A DNA stretch of 64,000 nt. Source: Streptomyces sp. NBC_01210. Lineage in GTDB: Bacteria; Actinomycetota; Actinomycetes; Streptomycetales; Streptomycetaceae. Shown here piece after piece: positions 17,056-25,939 of this stretch. How positions within the stretch are numbered: position 1 is the first letter of the stretch; every line of letters starts with the position of its first letter. The position numbers and the translations under genes were made by a program. The notes under the pieces are model-generated. The model worked only from the letters and a program-made list of their open reading frames with translations. It made no database searches and was not told where the DNA came from. Location: NCBI RefSeq assembly GCF_036010325.1, contig NZ_CP108549.1:8370001-8434000 (forward strand). Reading direction: 5' to 3'.

Positions 17056-17949
17056 ATGCTTGATGTGCGACGCATGCAGGTCCTGAGGGCCGTGGTGACC
17101 AGCGGTTCGGTGACCGCGGCCGCGGCGAATCTCGGCTATACGCCGTCCGCCGTCAGCCAGCAGGTGGCAGCGCTGGAGAAGCAGGCCGGAACGGCGCTGC
17201 TGGAACGGGTCGGCAGGGGCGTGCAGCCGACGGCCGCAGGCCGCCTGCTCACCGAGCACGCGGCCATCATCAGCAAGAACCTTGCCAAGGCGGAGACAGC
17301 GCTCGCGGACCTGCGGGAGGGGCGCACGGGTCGGCTGTCGATCCGCTACTTCGCCACGGCCGGCGCCACGCTGGTGGCTCCGGCGCTGGCCGGGCTCCGC
17401 CGTGAGTTTCCGGGCGTACGGGTCGACCTCAAGCTGATCGACCCCGACGACCCGCTGCCCGAGGTGAAGCAGGGCCGCGCCGACCTTGCCGTCGTGGTCC
17501 ACCCCCGTGACCGGCCGCGCGACGACATCCGCCTTGTGCACCTGCTGGACGACCCCTACCGGGCCGTGCTGCCCAAGGGGCACCGCCTCGCCGCGAAACG
17601 CGTACTCGATCTGGCGGACCTCGCCGACGAGCCGTGGGTCGGCAACGAATGGCCGGTCGGCCCCTGCCTCGAGATCGTGCTCGACGCCTGCGCCGCGGCG
17701 GGCTTCACTCCCGACTTCGTGGTGGAGAGCGAGGACTACGCCACGGCACAGGGCTTCGTCGCCGCGGGCCTCGGAATCAGCCTGATGCCGCTCATCGGAC
17801 TGGGAAACCGGCACCCCGGTGTCGTCGTACGCAAGGTCCGCGGCCCCGAGCCGGTCCGCGGCATCTACGCGGCAGTACGGGAGACTTCGCTTCCCCAGCC
17901 CGCGCTGCGCGGGCTGATCGATGCCCTGCGGGACGCGGCAGGGGAGTAG
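17056..17949 (+). CDS. LysR-family transcriptional regulator
   Basis: A 297-residue LysR regulator. The N-terminal helix-turn-helix includes VLRAVVTSGSVTAAAANLG and the recognition helix YTPSAVSQQVAALE, and the effector domain starts near RLSIRYFATAGATLV. The frame extends far upstream, but ATG 17056 yields the standard family N-terminus. It is transcribed away from the EamA exporter gene, which is its likely target. It shares the general plan, but not close sequence, with the LysR gene at 12299. Confidence 0.9.
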   Translation: MLDVRRMQVLRAVVTSGSVTAAAANLGYTPSAVSQQVAALEKQAGTALLERVGRGVQPTAAGRLLTEHAAIISKNLAKAETALADLREGRTGRLSIRYFATAGATLVAPALAGLRREFPGVRVDLKLIDPDDPLPEVKQGRADLAVVVHPRDRPRDDIRLVHLLDDPYRAVLPKGHRLAAKRVLDLADLADEPWVGNEWPVGPCLEIVLDACAAAGFTPDFVVESEDYATAQGFVAAGLGISLMPLIGLGNRHPGVVVRKVRGPEPVRGIYAAVRETSLPQPALRGLIDALRDAAGE

Positions 17950-18031
17950 AGCGGTCGGCCGGCTCGGGACCGCCGCGCGCGTTCATAACCGTCGCACGGC
18001 GGCTCGCTCGCTCCTGGGCGTCGGCGCCGGA

Positions 18032-18130
18032 TCACGCACCACCGCCCAGCCACTTCAGGCCGTCCACCAGGAACCGGTTCTGTGTCTCGCCGGCGAACGA
18101 GGAGGACAGCGTCGTCCCCGTGCCGTAGTC
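18032..18130 (-). pseudogene. Possible 3' remnant of a secreted-protein gene
   Basis: On the minus strand this stretch ends in a stop at 18032 and encodes DYGTGTTLSSSFAG followed by ETQNRFLVDGLKWLGGGA, which reads like the well-formed C-terminus of a secreted or ThuA-like protein. No start codon or upstream body is present. It lies immediately downstream of the GH55 gene in the same orientation. It could be the end of a deleted gene of that operon. Confidence 0.3.
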
Positions 18131-18206
18131 CATGGCGTTGTGGCCGAAGCCGGACCCGAACGGCCGTCGGATCCGGCTTCGGCCGGTGTGCTGCGGGAAG
18201 TACGGG

Positions 18207-20462
18207 TCAGGGGTGACTGACGAGATTGGCCACATTGGTCGAGGAGTTGGAAGGACCACCCCGGCCGTTGATGACATGGCGGATCGTTCCGGTGCCACCG
18301 AGCGAGACGGTCACCATGCTCTGGAAGCGCACATTCGGGTTGTCGGGGACCTCGAAGGCGTGCTCGGCGGTCACGCTCGGATTCGCGTTGAAGAAGCAGT
18401 AGCTTCCGAGCCCGAACGCCTGGTGGCTGGTGACCGAGTCAGCGACCTTGTACGCGGCATAGCCCTGGGTGGAGCCGTTCATCCAGGCGGCCTGGTTGGG
18501 CGGGTCGTACGGCATCTCGTTCTGGTAGAAGTACGTGCGCCCGCCGTTGCCGGTCCAGATCGTCTGGTGCTTCTGGTAGTGCTCCACGAACAGCCCGTAC
18601 ATGGTCACGTTGTCGCCGTTGACGACAAGTCCGGTGTCCGCCGTATTGGTGTTCCAGCCGATGCCGGTGCCGTGGTCACCGCGCCAGATCCACATATGGT
18701 CGCCAATGACGTTGTCGCTGTTGACCACCAGGCTGGTGGTCGCCTTGCCCACCGCGGCGCCGCCGATCCGGAAGAAGACGTCGTGCAGGGACGTCGGGTT
18801 GGCCGAGTGGCCGGCGGAGGAGCCGGCCGGGCCGACCTCCATCAGGGTCTGCGAGTTGGTCGCACCGGCGTCGAAGAGGATGCCCGCGACCTTGACGCCG
18901 TCGACGTCCGCGACCGTCATGGCCGTGACGCCGTTGTCCGGGACGAAGGTGGCGAGGCCGAGCCCCAGGATCACGGTGTCGGGGCGGGTCACCCGAAGAG
19001 TCTGGTTCAGATGGTAGACGCCTGGGGTGACCAGCAGGTTCTTTCCCTCGGCCAGGGCGGCGTTGATCTGTGCGGCGGTCGCGCCGGCCTTCACGACGAA
19101 GAACTGGTCCATGCCGAGTGAGGCGCCGGCGGCGTTGCCACCGGCCCATGTGGTGGCCGAGGAGTTGGCCCGCACGGACGGTACGAACACCTTGTAGGCA
19201 CCGGCGTTGTCCACGTACAGGAAGGGCTTCTCGCGGACCGTCGGGCTCTGGTTCACGGTCGTGTGGGGCGGGCTGGGGAAGCTCGTGGCCGGGACGCCCT
19301 GGCTGCCGACGAAGACCATGTTCCAGTTGGCGCCGGTCCAGCTTCCCAGCTGGGAGTTGCGAGTCAGCCACTGCTGCTGCGTACCGGACCGCACCTGCCC
19401 GTCGATTTTGGTGTCGGCCATGAACCCGCCGCTGGCCCAGCCGCCGTCGTCCAGCGCGAGATTGCCGCGGACGTGCATGCGCCGGTACGGAGCCGCCTGG
19501 GACACCGCCCACCGGTCGGTGCCGCCCGTCGGGTTCACCGAGAGGTTCTCGGCACCGCGCCAGAAGTTCTGGGTGGCGTTCTGCGGCGGGAACCAGTCGG
19601 CCTCGACATGCACCGCGCCGTTGATCGTCACCGAGTCGGGCGACTGGCCGAGGCCCAGAACCTGGGTGTAGAAGCCCACGTTGACGTCATTGCTGTAGGT
19701 GCCCGGCTTGAACATGACCGCGTAGCGCTGGGAGCCGAACTGGTTGGCCTCCTGCTGCTGGAAGATCGAGTTGAGCCGGTTCTGGATGGTCGAGGACGGC
19801 ATCGACGGGTCGAAGACGACCACGTTCGGACCGAGGTCGACGTCACTGGGCGCGGTGGTGACGGGCGTGACCTGGAACCGCTGGGCCGCCGTGCCGTTGC
19901 AGGTGTACTGCACGAGCTGGACGCTGTCGGCCGTCGAGGCGGAGGGGACATCCAGGCACTTGCCGCTGTTGCGGTTGACGAAGTGGTACGCGCCGCCGCC
20001 CTCGTCCACGGCCTGCCACTGCTGGTTGTCGCCGCCGCCGTACGTCCACAGATGCACCGCGGCGTTGTCGGCGGTGGACACGTCGCTCACGTCCGCCACC
20101 TGGTTGGCGTCATTGCGGTTGTTGATCCGCACAAAGCCGTCGCTGGTAGCGGTGAAACTCCACTGCTGGGCTGTGGAGTTGTTGCAGGCGTACTGCTGGA
20201 CGGCGGTGCCGTTCACGGTCGCGGCCGAGCGCGCGTCCAGGCACTTGCCGCTGCCGCTGTTCACCACGATGGCCCAGCCGGACGGCAGTGCGGCGGCAGT
20301 GGCGGCCGCCCGCAGCGGGGTGGCCGCCTGGGTGGTCGGGACGGCAGCCAGCACCGAACCGGCCGAGGCCACGACGATGAAGGCGGCTACGAGGGGACGT
20401 GCGGGGCGGGCGCGGGTGAAGCTGTGGCGACCCGCTCCGGGCGTTCGCTGCGATCTGAGCAC
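18207..20462 (-). CDS. Secreted exo-beta-1,3-glucanase, GH55-like, with N-terminal ricin-type lectin domain
   Basis: The 751-residue protein has a signal peptide (about residues 1-46, ending in the AAVPTTQAA region). A ricin-type beta-trefoil follows at about 55-200, with repeated GKCLDARSA, GKCLDVPSA and QQW/QRF motifs. The large remainder has the double parallel-beta-helix pattern of GH55 laminarinases: FKPGTYSNDVNVGFYTQVLG in the first barrel and LLVTPGVYHLNQTL in the second. The conserved run VEHYQKHQTIWTGNGGRTYF lies near residue 625. The GTG start follows AGGAG. It is downstream of a GH16 endo-glucanase in one operon, so laminarin-like beta-1,3-glucan would be cut internally and trimmed from ends. 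Related proteins have been mislabelled adenylyl cyclase. Confidence 0.85.
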   Translation of the reverse strand: MLRSQRTPGAGRHSFTRARPARPLVAAFIVVASAGSVLAAVPTTQAATPLRAAATAAALPSGWAIVVNSGSGKCLDARSAATVNGTAVQQYACNNSTAQQWSFTATSDGFVRINNRNDANQVADVSDVSTADNAAVHLWTYGGGDNQQWQAVDEGGGAYHFVNRNSGKCLDVPSASTADSVQLVQYTCNGTAAQRFQVTPVTTAPSDVDLGPNVVVFDPSMPSSTIQNRLNSIFQQQEANQFGSQRYAVMFKPGTYSNDVNVGFYTQVLGLGQSPDSVTINGAVHVEADWFPPQNATQNFWRGAENLSVNPTGGTDRWAVSQAAPYRRMHVRGNLALDDGGWASGGFMADTKIDGQVRSGTQQQWLTRNSQLGSWTGANWNMVFVGSQGVPATSFPSPPHTTVNQSPTVREKPFLYVDNAGAYKVFVPSVRANSSATTWAGGNAAGASLGMDQFFVVKAGATAAQINAALAEGKNLLVTPGVYHLNQTLRVTRPDTVILGLGLATFVPDNGVTAMTVADVDGVKVAGILFDAGATNSQTLMEVGPAGSSAGHSANPTSLHDVFFRIGGAAVGKATTSLVVNSDNVIGDHMWIWRGDHGTGIGWNTNTADTGLVVNGDNVTMYGLFVEHYQKHQTIWTGNGGRTYFYQNEMPYDPPNQAAWMNGSTQGYAAYKVADSVTSHQAFGLGSYCFFNANPSVTAEHAFEVPDNPNVRFQSMVTVSLGGTGTIRHVINGRGGPSNSSTNVANLVSHP

Positions 20463-20521
20463 GGTTTCTCCTGTGCCGATGAGCCGGTGGGACGGCTCGG
20501 TGAGGGGTTGGGATGGAGAGG

Positions 20522-21418
20522 TCAGGTCTGCCGGTGTACGGGGCTGTCACTGGTGCTGATCCGCACATGGTCGACGACGAGTTGCTGGGGGAAGGCGGTG
20601 CTGCCGTCGGGGTCGCCGGGCCAGTAGCCGCCGACCGCGAGGTTGAGGATCAGGAAGAAGGGCTTGTTGAACACCCAGGTACGGCCGCCGAGATCGGCGG
20701 GCGTACGCCGCTGGTAGACCGTGCCGTCGACGGACCAGGTCACGGAGTCGGGAGCCCAGTCGACGGCGAAGGTGTGGAAGGCGTCGGCGAAGACCTGGCC
20801 GCCCGGCAGCGTGTAGGCGGCGCCGATGCCGGCGGAGCCGGAGTAACCGGGGCCGTGGAGGGTGCCGTGGACGGTGGAGGGTTCGAAGCCGACGTTCTCC
20901 ATGACGTCGATCTCTCCGGAGCCGGGCCAGCCGACCTGGCCGATGTCATGGCCCAGCATCCAGAAGGCGGGCCACATGCCCTGGCCGCGTGGCACCTTCA
21001 GCCTGGTCTCGACATGTCCGTAAGCCCGGGTGAACCTGCCGGCGGTGTTCAGCCGGGCGGAGGTGTACTCACACCTGCCGTACCAGCACTGGTAGTTGCC
21101 CGGGTTCTCCCGGCGGGCGGTGATGACCAGATGGCCCTGCCCGTCGAGAGCGGCGTTGTGATTGCCGGCCGTGTAGTACTGCCGTTCGTGGTTGTTGACG
21201 TTGTCGCCGGTTTCGATCTGCCATTTGGCGGCGTCGACGGCGGAGCCCGCGGGACCGTCGAAGTCGTCGGAGAACGGCACGGCTGCGGGCACTGCGGCGG
21301 GCGTGGCGGCGACCGTCGGCGCGGGTTCACCGTTCGCCGGGCCGGTGGTGAGCGATGCGAGGGCAAGAGCCGAGGAAACAGCCGGCAACAAGCGCCGTGA
21401 CAAGCGTGGGGAGTCCAT
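20522..21418 (-). CDS. Secreted GH16 endo-beta-1,3-glucanase (laminarinase)
   Basis: The 298-residue product has a signal peptide up to about residue 32, then a GH16 jelly-roll domain. The catalytic signature is SGEIDVMENVG (E-x-D-x-x-E), followed by the family segment STVHGTLHGPGYSG and the C-terminal strand PFFLILNLAVGGYWPG. That combination is typical of bacterial laminarinases that hydrolyse internal beta-1,3-glucosidic bonds. ATG 21418 follows GGGAGAG; the longer frame would add non-signal residues. The exo-acting GH55 gene starts 59 nt downstream. Two dyads lie in the 309-nt gap shared with a divergent ABC transporter. Confidence 0.92.
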   Translation of the reverse strand: MDSPRLSRRLLPAVSSALALASLTTGPANGEPAPTVAATPAAVPAAVPFSDDFDGPAGSAVDAAKWQIETGDNVNNHERQYYTAGNHNAALDGQGHLVITARRENPGNYQCWYGRCEYTSARLNTAGRFTRAYGHVETRLKVPRGQGMWPAFWMLGHDIGQVGWPGSGEIDVMENVGFEPSTVHGTLHGPGYSGSAGIGAAYTLPGGQVFADAFHTFAVDWAPDSVTWSVDGTVYQRRTPADLGGRTWVFNKPFFLILNLAVGGYWPGDPDGSTAFPQQLVVDHVRISTSDSPVHRQT

Positions 21419-21451
21419 GACTCTCCCTTCCGGTGCATAAAGAGGAAGGGG

Positions 21452-21471
21452 TCTGTCATGCATATGACAGA
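21452..21471. promoter_or_regulatory. 8-bp inverted repeat upstream of GH16 gene
   Basis: TCTGTCAT (21452-21459) and ATGACAGA (21464-21471) form a perfect dyad around GCAT, 33 nt upstream of the GH16 start. The position near the expected promoter suits a repressor or activator site for the glucanase operon. Confidence 0.45.
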
Positions 21472-21525
21472 CGAGGGCGCATAGGGGACGTGCGGATGGA
21501 ATGCGCCGACCGAGGTGGGGGGGTA

Positions 21526-21560
21526 CTTAGTTCACTACGTGATTTAAGAAGTGAACTAAG
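21526..21560. promoter_or_regulatory. 11-bp inverted repeat, candidate operator
   Basis: CTTAGTTCACT (21526-21536) and AGTGAACTAAG (21550-21560) are perfect reverse complements separated by 13 nt. The AT-rich dyad, in 70% GC surroundings, resembles sites bound by repressors of sugar-utilisation genes such as ROK-type proteins. Its regulator is not encoded nearby. It lies about midway between the divergent GH16 and transporter genes and could control either or both. Confidence 0.6.
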
Positions 21561-21727
21561 GGACTGTCAAGGCCTTGGTACGGACCATGGACCCATTGCC
21601 TGCCCGACCGTCCTGACCAGGTCCGTGTTGTGGACAGCTCCGTCACCCCATGGCCCAGGTGCTTTACGATCTCGACGGGTGGCTCCCCGTTCTGTCCGCC
21701 ACCCACCCGCTCCGTTGGAGGTCTGCT

Positions 21728-22573
21728 GTGTTGTGGTCGGTCGGTGCTCGTCGCACTCGCTCTACCCGCCGGGCCCGCGTCACCGTTGGTGCTGTCGCGG
21801 CCGGGATGTTCCTCGCCGTCGGCTGTTCCTCCGGCGGTGACGGCCCCGGTGAGGCGGCGGGCGGCGTCCCCGTGGTCGCGAAGGGCAAGCTGACCACCTG
21901 CACCCACCTGCCCTATCCGCCGTTTCAGTTCGAGCAGAACGGCAAGGTCGTCGGCTTTGACGTGGCTCTGGTCGATCTGGTCGCCAAGAATTTGAAGGTC
22001 GAGCAGAAGATCCTCGACACACCGTTCGAGAACTTCAAGACCGGTGCCTTCCTCAACTCCGGCGAGTGCGATCTGGCCGCCGCCGGCATGACGATCACTC
22101 CTGAGCGCAAGAAGAATGTGGACTTCTCCGTCCCGTACTTCGACGCCACTCAGGCGCTGCTGGCGACGAAGAAGAGCGGAGTGACGTCGCTCGCCGACAT
22201 CAAGGCCAAGCACAAGAAGCTCGGCGCGCAGGCGGAGACGACCGGCGAGAGCTACGCCAAGGACCAGGGTTTCGACCCGGTCGCGTTCGAGAGTTCGGAC
22301 GCGGTGCTCAACGGGCTGCGCACCGGCCAGGTCGACGCCGTCGTCATTGACTACCCGGTCGTCCAGGGCTGGCTGAAGGACAAGGCGAACGCGGCCGAGT
22401 TCGCCCTCGGCCAGAACATCGAGACCGGTGAGCAGTACGGCTTCTCGGTGAAGAAGGGCAACGCCAAGCTGCTGGCGGCGATCAACAAGGCGGTCACGGA
22501 CGCCCGGGCCGACGGCACGTACGACAAGCTGTACCAGCAGTGGATCGGTCCGCTGCCCAAGGCCAAGTCGTGA
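21728..22573 (+). CDS. Amino-acid ABC transporter substrate-binding lipoprotein
   Basis: The 281-residue product has a basic N-terminus, a hydrophobic stretch and a lipobox ending LAVGC with Cys33. A type II periplasmic-binding domain of the SBP_bac_3 family follows, with LTTCTHLPYPPFQFEQNGKV, VGFDVALVD and AAGMTITPERKKNVDFSVPY in order. GTG 21728 is chosen because GGAGG lies 6 nt upstream and the longer frame adds no signal-like residues. It forms a three-gene operon with the permease and ATPase and probably imports a polar amino acid. It is divergent from the glucanase operon. Confidence 0.93.
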   Translation: MLWSVGARRTRSTRRARVTVGAVAAGMFLAVGCSSGGDGPGEAAGGVPVVAKGKLTTCTHLPYPPFQFEQNGKVVGFDVALVDLVAKNLKVEQKILDTPFENFKTGAFLNSGECDLAAAGMTITPERKKNVDFSVPYFDATQALLATKKSGVTSLADIKAKHKKLGAQAETTGESYAKDQGFDPVAFESSDAVLNGLRTGQVDAVVIDYPVVQGWLKDKANAAEFALGQNIETGEQYGFSVKKGNAKLLAAINKAVTDARADGTYDKLYQQWIGPLPKAKS

Positions 22574-23370
22574 CCTCTCGGCTGACCCGGCGGCAGCGGC
22601 GCCGCGTCTGGCAGGGCGTCCAGTACGCGGTGTTCGTGGCGGTACTGGTCCTGATCGGCGTTCTGGCCGACTGGGACCGGCTGCAGAATCAGTTCGCGCA
22701 GAAGGACCTCGCCAAAGAGCTGTTCCCGGCCATCATCACCACGGCGCTGCGCAACACCGTGGTGTACACGCTCTCCGGATTCATCTTCGGCCTGGTGCTG
22801 GGCCTGATCATCGCGCTGATGCGGTTGTCGTCGGTGGCCCCCTACCGCTGGGTCGCGAGCATCTACATCGAGCTGTTCCGCGGCCTGCCCGCCCTGCTGA
22901 TCTTCATCTTCGTCGGTGTGGCGGTGCCGCTGGCGTTCCCCGGAACGCAGATCCCCGGCGGTGTGTACGGGAAGGTCGCGCTCGGTCTTGGACTGGTGGC
23001 CGCGGCCTATATGGCAGAAACGATTCGGGCGGGTATCCAGGCTGTGCCCAAGGGGCAGATGGAGGCGGCCCGTTCGCTGGGCTTCTCCAGAGCCCGGGCG
23101 ATGGTGTCGGTGATCATCCCGCAGGCGTTCCGGATCGTGATTCCACCGCTGACGAATGAGCTGGTACTGCTCTTCAAGGACTCGTCGCTGGTGCTGTTCC
23201 TCGGCGTGACGCTGGAGGAGCGTGAGCTGACCAAATTCGGCCGCGATCTGGCGAGTCAGACCGCGAACTCGACGCCGATCCTGGTGGCGGGGCTGTGCTA
23301 CCTGCTGGTGACGATTCCGCTGAGCTTCGTGGTACGCCGCCTCGAGGCTCGTGCCGAAAAGGCCAGGTGA
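22570..23370 (+). CDS. Amino-acid ABC transporter permease
   Basis: The 266-residue membrane protein belongs to the HisM/GlnP group. It has a basic N-terminus ([14 protein letters not shown]), several hydrophobic helices, and the EAA-type loop [23 protein letters not shown] that contacts the ATPase. GTG 22570 overlaps the stop of the binding-protein gene (GTGA), giving translational coupling. The segment [16 protein letters not shown] is typical of polar amino-acid permeases. Only one permease gene is present, so the channel is probably a homodimer. Confidence 0.94.
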   Translation: MTSRLTRRQRRRVWQGVQYAVFVAVLVLIGVLADWDRLQNQFAQKDLAKELFPAIITTALRNTVVYTLSGFIFGLVLGLIIALMRLSSVAPYRWVASIYIELFRGLPALLIFIFVGVAVPLAFPGTQIPGGVYGKVALGLGLVAAAYMAETIRAGIQAVPKGQMEAARSLGFSRARAMVSVIIPQAFRIVIPPLTNELVLLFKDSSLVLFLGVTLEERELTKFGRDLASQTANSTPILVAGLCYLLVTIPLSFVVRRLEARAEKAR

Positions 23371-23377
23371 GGACGAG

Positions 23378-24250
23378 ATGTCACAGAAGACGGAGACAGT
23401 GGAGAGCACGGGGGCCGGCGGGCCGGAGATCGAGATCCGGGGTCTGCACAAATCGTTCGGCGACAACGAAGTGCTGCGGGGCATCGACCTCGACATCGCG
23501 CGGGGCGAGGTGGTCTGTGTCATCGGGCCGTCCGGGTCGGGCAAGTCCACGCTGCTGCGCTGTGTGAATCTGCTCGAGGAACCCAGCGCGGGCCAGGTCT
23601 TCGTCGGCGGCACGGAAGTCACCGACCTCGACGTCGACATCGACGCGGTACGCCGCCGTATCGGCATGGTCTTCCAGCAGTTCAACCTCTTTCCGCATGT
23701 GAACGTGACCGAGAACCTCACGCTGCCGCAGCGTCGCGTTCTGCGCCGGGACAAGGCGCGCGCGGCGAAGGTGGCGCGGGAGAACCTGGAACGTGTCGGG
23801 CTGTCCGACAAGGCCGACGCCTACCCCGCGCAGCTTTCCGGAGGACAGCAGCAGCGGGTGGCGATCGCGCGGGCGCTGGTCATGGACCCTGAGGTGATGC
23901 TTTTCGACGAGCCGACCTCGGCGCTCGATCCCGAGCTGGTGGGGGAGGTGCTGGCGGTGATGCGGCTGCTGGCCGGGGAAGGCATGACGATGATGGTCGT
24001 CACCCATGAGATGAGCTTCGCCCGGGAGGTCGCCGACCGGGTGGTGTTCATGGACGGCGGCGTGATCGTCGAACAGGGCCCGGCCGCGCAGGTGGTGGGC
24101 GCTCCGCAGCATGAGCGGACCAGGAACTTCCTGAACCGCATCCTGGACCCGGCCGCCACGGACCGGCCGGGCCCGGATACGACGCAGTCCGTCACGGGCA
24201 AGGACAGGGACACGGAGTCCGGGGAGCCCGGCGCGGACCGGGACAGCTGA
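23378..24250 (+). CDS. Amino-acid ABC transporter ATP-binding protein
   Basis: The 290-residue ATPase has Walker [10 protein letters not shown], the Q-loop [12 protein letters not shown], signature [15 protein letters not shown], Walker [15 protein letters not shown] and the switch His in [11 protein letters not shown], which is the GlnQ/HisP pattern. An extra charged tail of about 40 residues (TDRPGPDTT and onward) follows the standard core. ATG 23378 lies 7 nt after the permease stop with a GTGAGGA ribosome site. A strong hairpin follows the gene. Confidence 0.95.
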   Translation: MSQKTETVESTGAGGPEIEIRGLHKSFGDNEVLRGIDLDIARGEVVCVIGPSGSGKSTLLRCVNLLEEPSAGQVFVGGTEVTDLDVDIDAVRRRIGMVFQQFNLFPHVNVTENLTLPQRRVLRRDKARAAKVARENLERVGLSDKADAYPAQLSGGQQQRVAIARALVMDPEVMLFDEPTSALDPELVGEVLAVMRLLAGEGMTMMVVTHEMSFAREVADRVVFMDGGVIVEQGPAAQVVGAPQHERTRNFLNRILDPAATDRPGPDTTQSVTGKDRDTESGEPGADRDS

Positions 24251-24259
24251 CTGCCACGG

Positions 24260-24288
24260 GCTGAACCCGGGGTCTGCCCGGGTTCAGC
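24260..24288. terminator. Hairpin terminator between converging genes
   Basis: GCTGAACCCGG (24260-24270) pairs with CCGGGTTCAGC (24278-24288) over a 7-nt loop. This gives an 11-bp stem in the 58-nt gap between the ABC transporter operon and the converging phosphatase gene. Confidence 0.85.
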
Positions 24289-24308
24289 GTGCACCCGGCC
24301 CGGGCGGC

Positions 24309-25049
24309 TCAGTCCTCCAGGAGCCGGGTGCGCAGTTGTTCGATCAGTTGGTCGTCGACGCCGAGATGCCGGACGGCGTAGTCGTACACGGATCCGTACG
24401 TGGCGGACAGATCGGCCAGGAACAGCCGCATGATCTCTTCCGGCGCTCGTCCGTAGCCGGGCCACGTCAGGGTCCGCTCGGGGTGGGCGGCCCGCCAGTC
24501 GGCGATCAGCCGGTCCGTGGCCAGTTCCGTGAGCGCGAAGTCCGCGGCGATATCGTCCTCGGCCACCCCGATGAGGGCGAGGACCAGGGCGGCCAGCAGT
24601 CCCGTGCGGTCCTTGCCGGAAGCGCAGTGGAACACCAGCGGGCCGCTGGTGTTCGACGCGATGACCTCGAGCGCCTGACGTAGCTCCTTGGCACCGTCGA
24701 GTGCGACTTCCGCGTACCGGTCGGCGAGGAAGCGCCAGGGATCGACGCCGGGGTCGATGGCCGCCTGGTCGTAGGGGCGGTGTTCCACGCTGAGGTTGAC
24801 GTAGCTGAGCCCCTCGCGGTCGGGAACCCGGCCTCGTGCCTCGATCTCCCACGGGTAGCGCAGGTCGATCACGGTGCGCACCTCGAGAGCGAGGAATCGG
24901 TCGAGGTCGGCGCCGTCGAGCTTGGCCAGGGAGTCGGACCGGTAGAGCCGGCCCCACCGCACGGTGTGGCCGTCCGCGGTGCTGTAGCCCCCCAGATCGC
25001 GGAAGTTGTGGAGCCGCTCGAACGGTATGTGTCTGATCATTCGCGCCAC
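24309..25049 (-). CDS. Tyrosine-protein phosphatase (Y_phosphatase3 type)
   Basis: The 246-residue product has the P-loop HCASGKDRTG (C-x5-R), with the nucleophilic Cys and Arg intact. It also has the N-terminal FERLHNFRDLGGYSTADG segment and the DLRYPWEIEARG block typical of the bacterial LipA/PTP family that dephosphorylates tyrosine and sometimes phosphoinositides. There is no signal peptide, so it is cytosolic. It is followed by a terminator on one side and decayed genes on the other, so no partner can be named. Confidence 0.9.
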   Translation of the reverse strand: MARMIRHIPFERLHNFRDLGGYSTADGHTVRWGRLYRSDSLAKLDGADLDRFLALEVRTVIDLRYPWEIEARGRVPDREGLSYVNLSVEHRPYDQAAIDPGVDPWRFLADRYAEVALDGAKELRQALEVIASNTSGPLVFHCASGKDRTGLLAALVLALIGVAEDDIAADFALTELATDRLIADWRAAHPERTLTWPGYGRAPEEIMRLFLADLSATYGSVYDYAVRHLGVDDQLIEQLRTRLLED

Positions 25050-25075
25050 AGTACTGGCTGCCGACTTCCGGCGTA

Positions 25076-25258
25076 GCGTCGTTCGCCGACGCCATCGTCG
25101 AAGTCGTCGACACCCCGCATGGCACCCGCCCCTTCCGCGTCCATATCGACCCCATGAACGACGGCTCCGAAGAGGTCAGCGACGTCGCCGACCGCATCCG
25201 CGCCCAGTTCCTCACCCGCATCGGGCTCCAGGACCTCCTCGCACCGACGCACACCATG
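25076..25258 (+). pseudogene. 3' remnant of a short-chain dehydrogenase gene
   Basis: In one frame this stretch encodes FADAIVEVVDTPHGTRPFRV, then HIDPMNDGSEEVSDVADRIR and AQFLTRIGLQDLLAPT. This is the complete C-terminal end of a classical SDR oxidoreductase (the region after the active site, ending in the ...GLxDLL block). No Rossmann motif or YxxxK active site precedes it: upstream is the divergent phosphatase start. The gene has therefore lost its 5' part, and TetR-like fragments follow without a gap. Confidence 0.7.
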
Positions 25259-25260
25259 AG

Positions 25261-25862
25261 TCCGCGGTGGTCGCGCGGTCCGAGAACGGGGACGTCTCCA
25301 CCCGGGCCGTGTGTGAGGCCGCGCGGGTGGGAGCCCCGGCGCTCTACCGGCACTTCGGGGACAAGGAAGGCCTGCTGTCGGCCGTCGTCGACTACGGCTT
25401 CGACAAGTATCTGGCGACGAAGCGGCAGCGCAGCCCCGGCGCACACCACCGGCCGCGGCGCTGGAGTCCCACCAGTTCCTCACCATGGACCTGGAACGCG
25501 TCGCAGCCCAGGGCAAGCTCCGCCTCGCCCCCGAACTGGCCGCCCAGATCGTCATGTCGGCCAACGTCGGTGTCGCCCTCATGCTCGTATCCCGCCCTTC
25601 GACGTTCACCGACAAGAGCACGTCGCGGCGCGTACGGGACGCCGTGCACGCCGCCGTCTTCACCCCGGACGTGTCCGGCCCCGACGCCACCCCGAGCGCG
25701 TCGGACGCGGGCGTCGGCGGAGACGAAGCACAGCTCCCGGCCGCGGCGGCCCGGCTGGGCGCCCTCGTCCGCCGGTCGCCCGTCCCGGCGCTCAGTACCG
25801 CCGAGACGGCACTGATGGCCGAATGGCTGGACCGCCTGTCGAACACCCCTCACAACCCCTGA
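25261..25862 (+). pseudogene. Broken TetR-family regulator gene (deletion plus frameshift)
   Basis: Positions 25261-25445 encode STRAVCEAARVGAPALYRHF and GDKEGLLSAVVDYGFDKYL, a TetR recognition helix with no start codon before it. The frame continues as PGAHH and then turns to nonsense. From about 25449 a different frame encodes TAAALESHQFLTMDLERVAA, LAPELAAQIVMSANVGVAL and LSTAETALMAEWLDRL, the end of a TetR ligand-binding domain. Between the two parts, about 50 residues of the ligand domain are missing. An ORF beginning at ATG 25485 could be mistaken for an intact 125-residue gene. SDR and TetR genes are often partners, so the pair seems to have decayed together. Confidence 0.75.
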
Positions 25863-25886
25863 CGGCGTGCGCCCCTGCGGCTTGAG

Positions 25887-25924
25887 CAGCGGTGGCAGGT
25901 CCGCGTCCGAACCCGCCACCGCTG
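25887..25924. terminator. Hairpin downstream of PBP gene
   Basis: CAGCGGTGGC (25887-25896) pairs with GCCACCGCTG (25915-25924) around an 18-nt loop. It lies 16 nt beyond the stop of the minus-strand PBP gene and just after the TetR remnant. Confidence 0.65.
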
Positions 25925-25939
25925 GTCTCCGGGGCAGGG

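Larger units (their letters stand above)
21419..21727. other. Divergent regulatory region between glucanase operon and ABC transporter
   Basis: No gene is seen in this gap. It holds two inverted repeats, listed separately, AT-rich patches around 21520-21560, and the GGAGG (21717-21721) for the transporter gene. Both transcription units probably start here. Confidence 0.6.

Noticed and set aside
25485..25862. A 125-residue ORF as an independent gene
   Set aside because: It is only the C-terminal half of a TetR regulator, continuous with broken upstream sequence.
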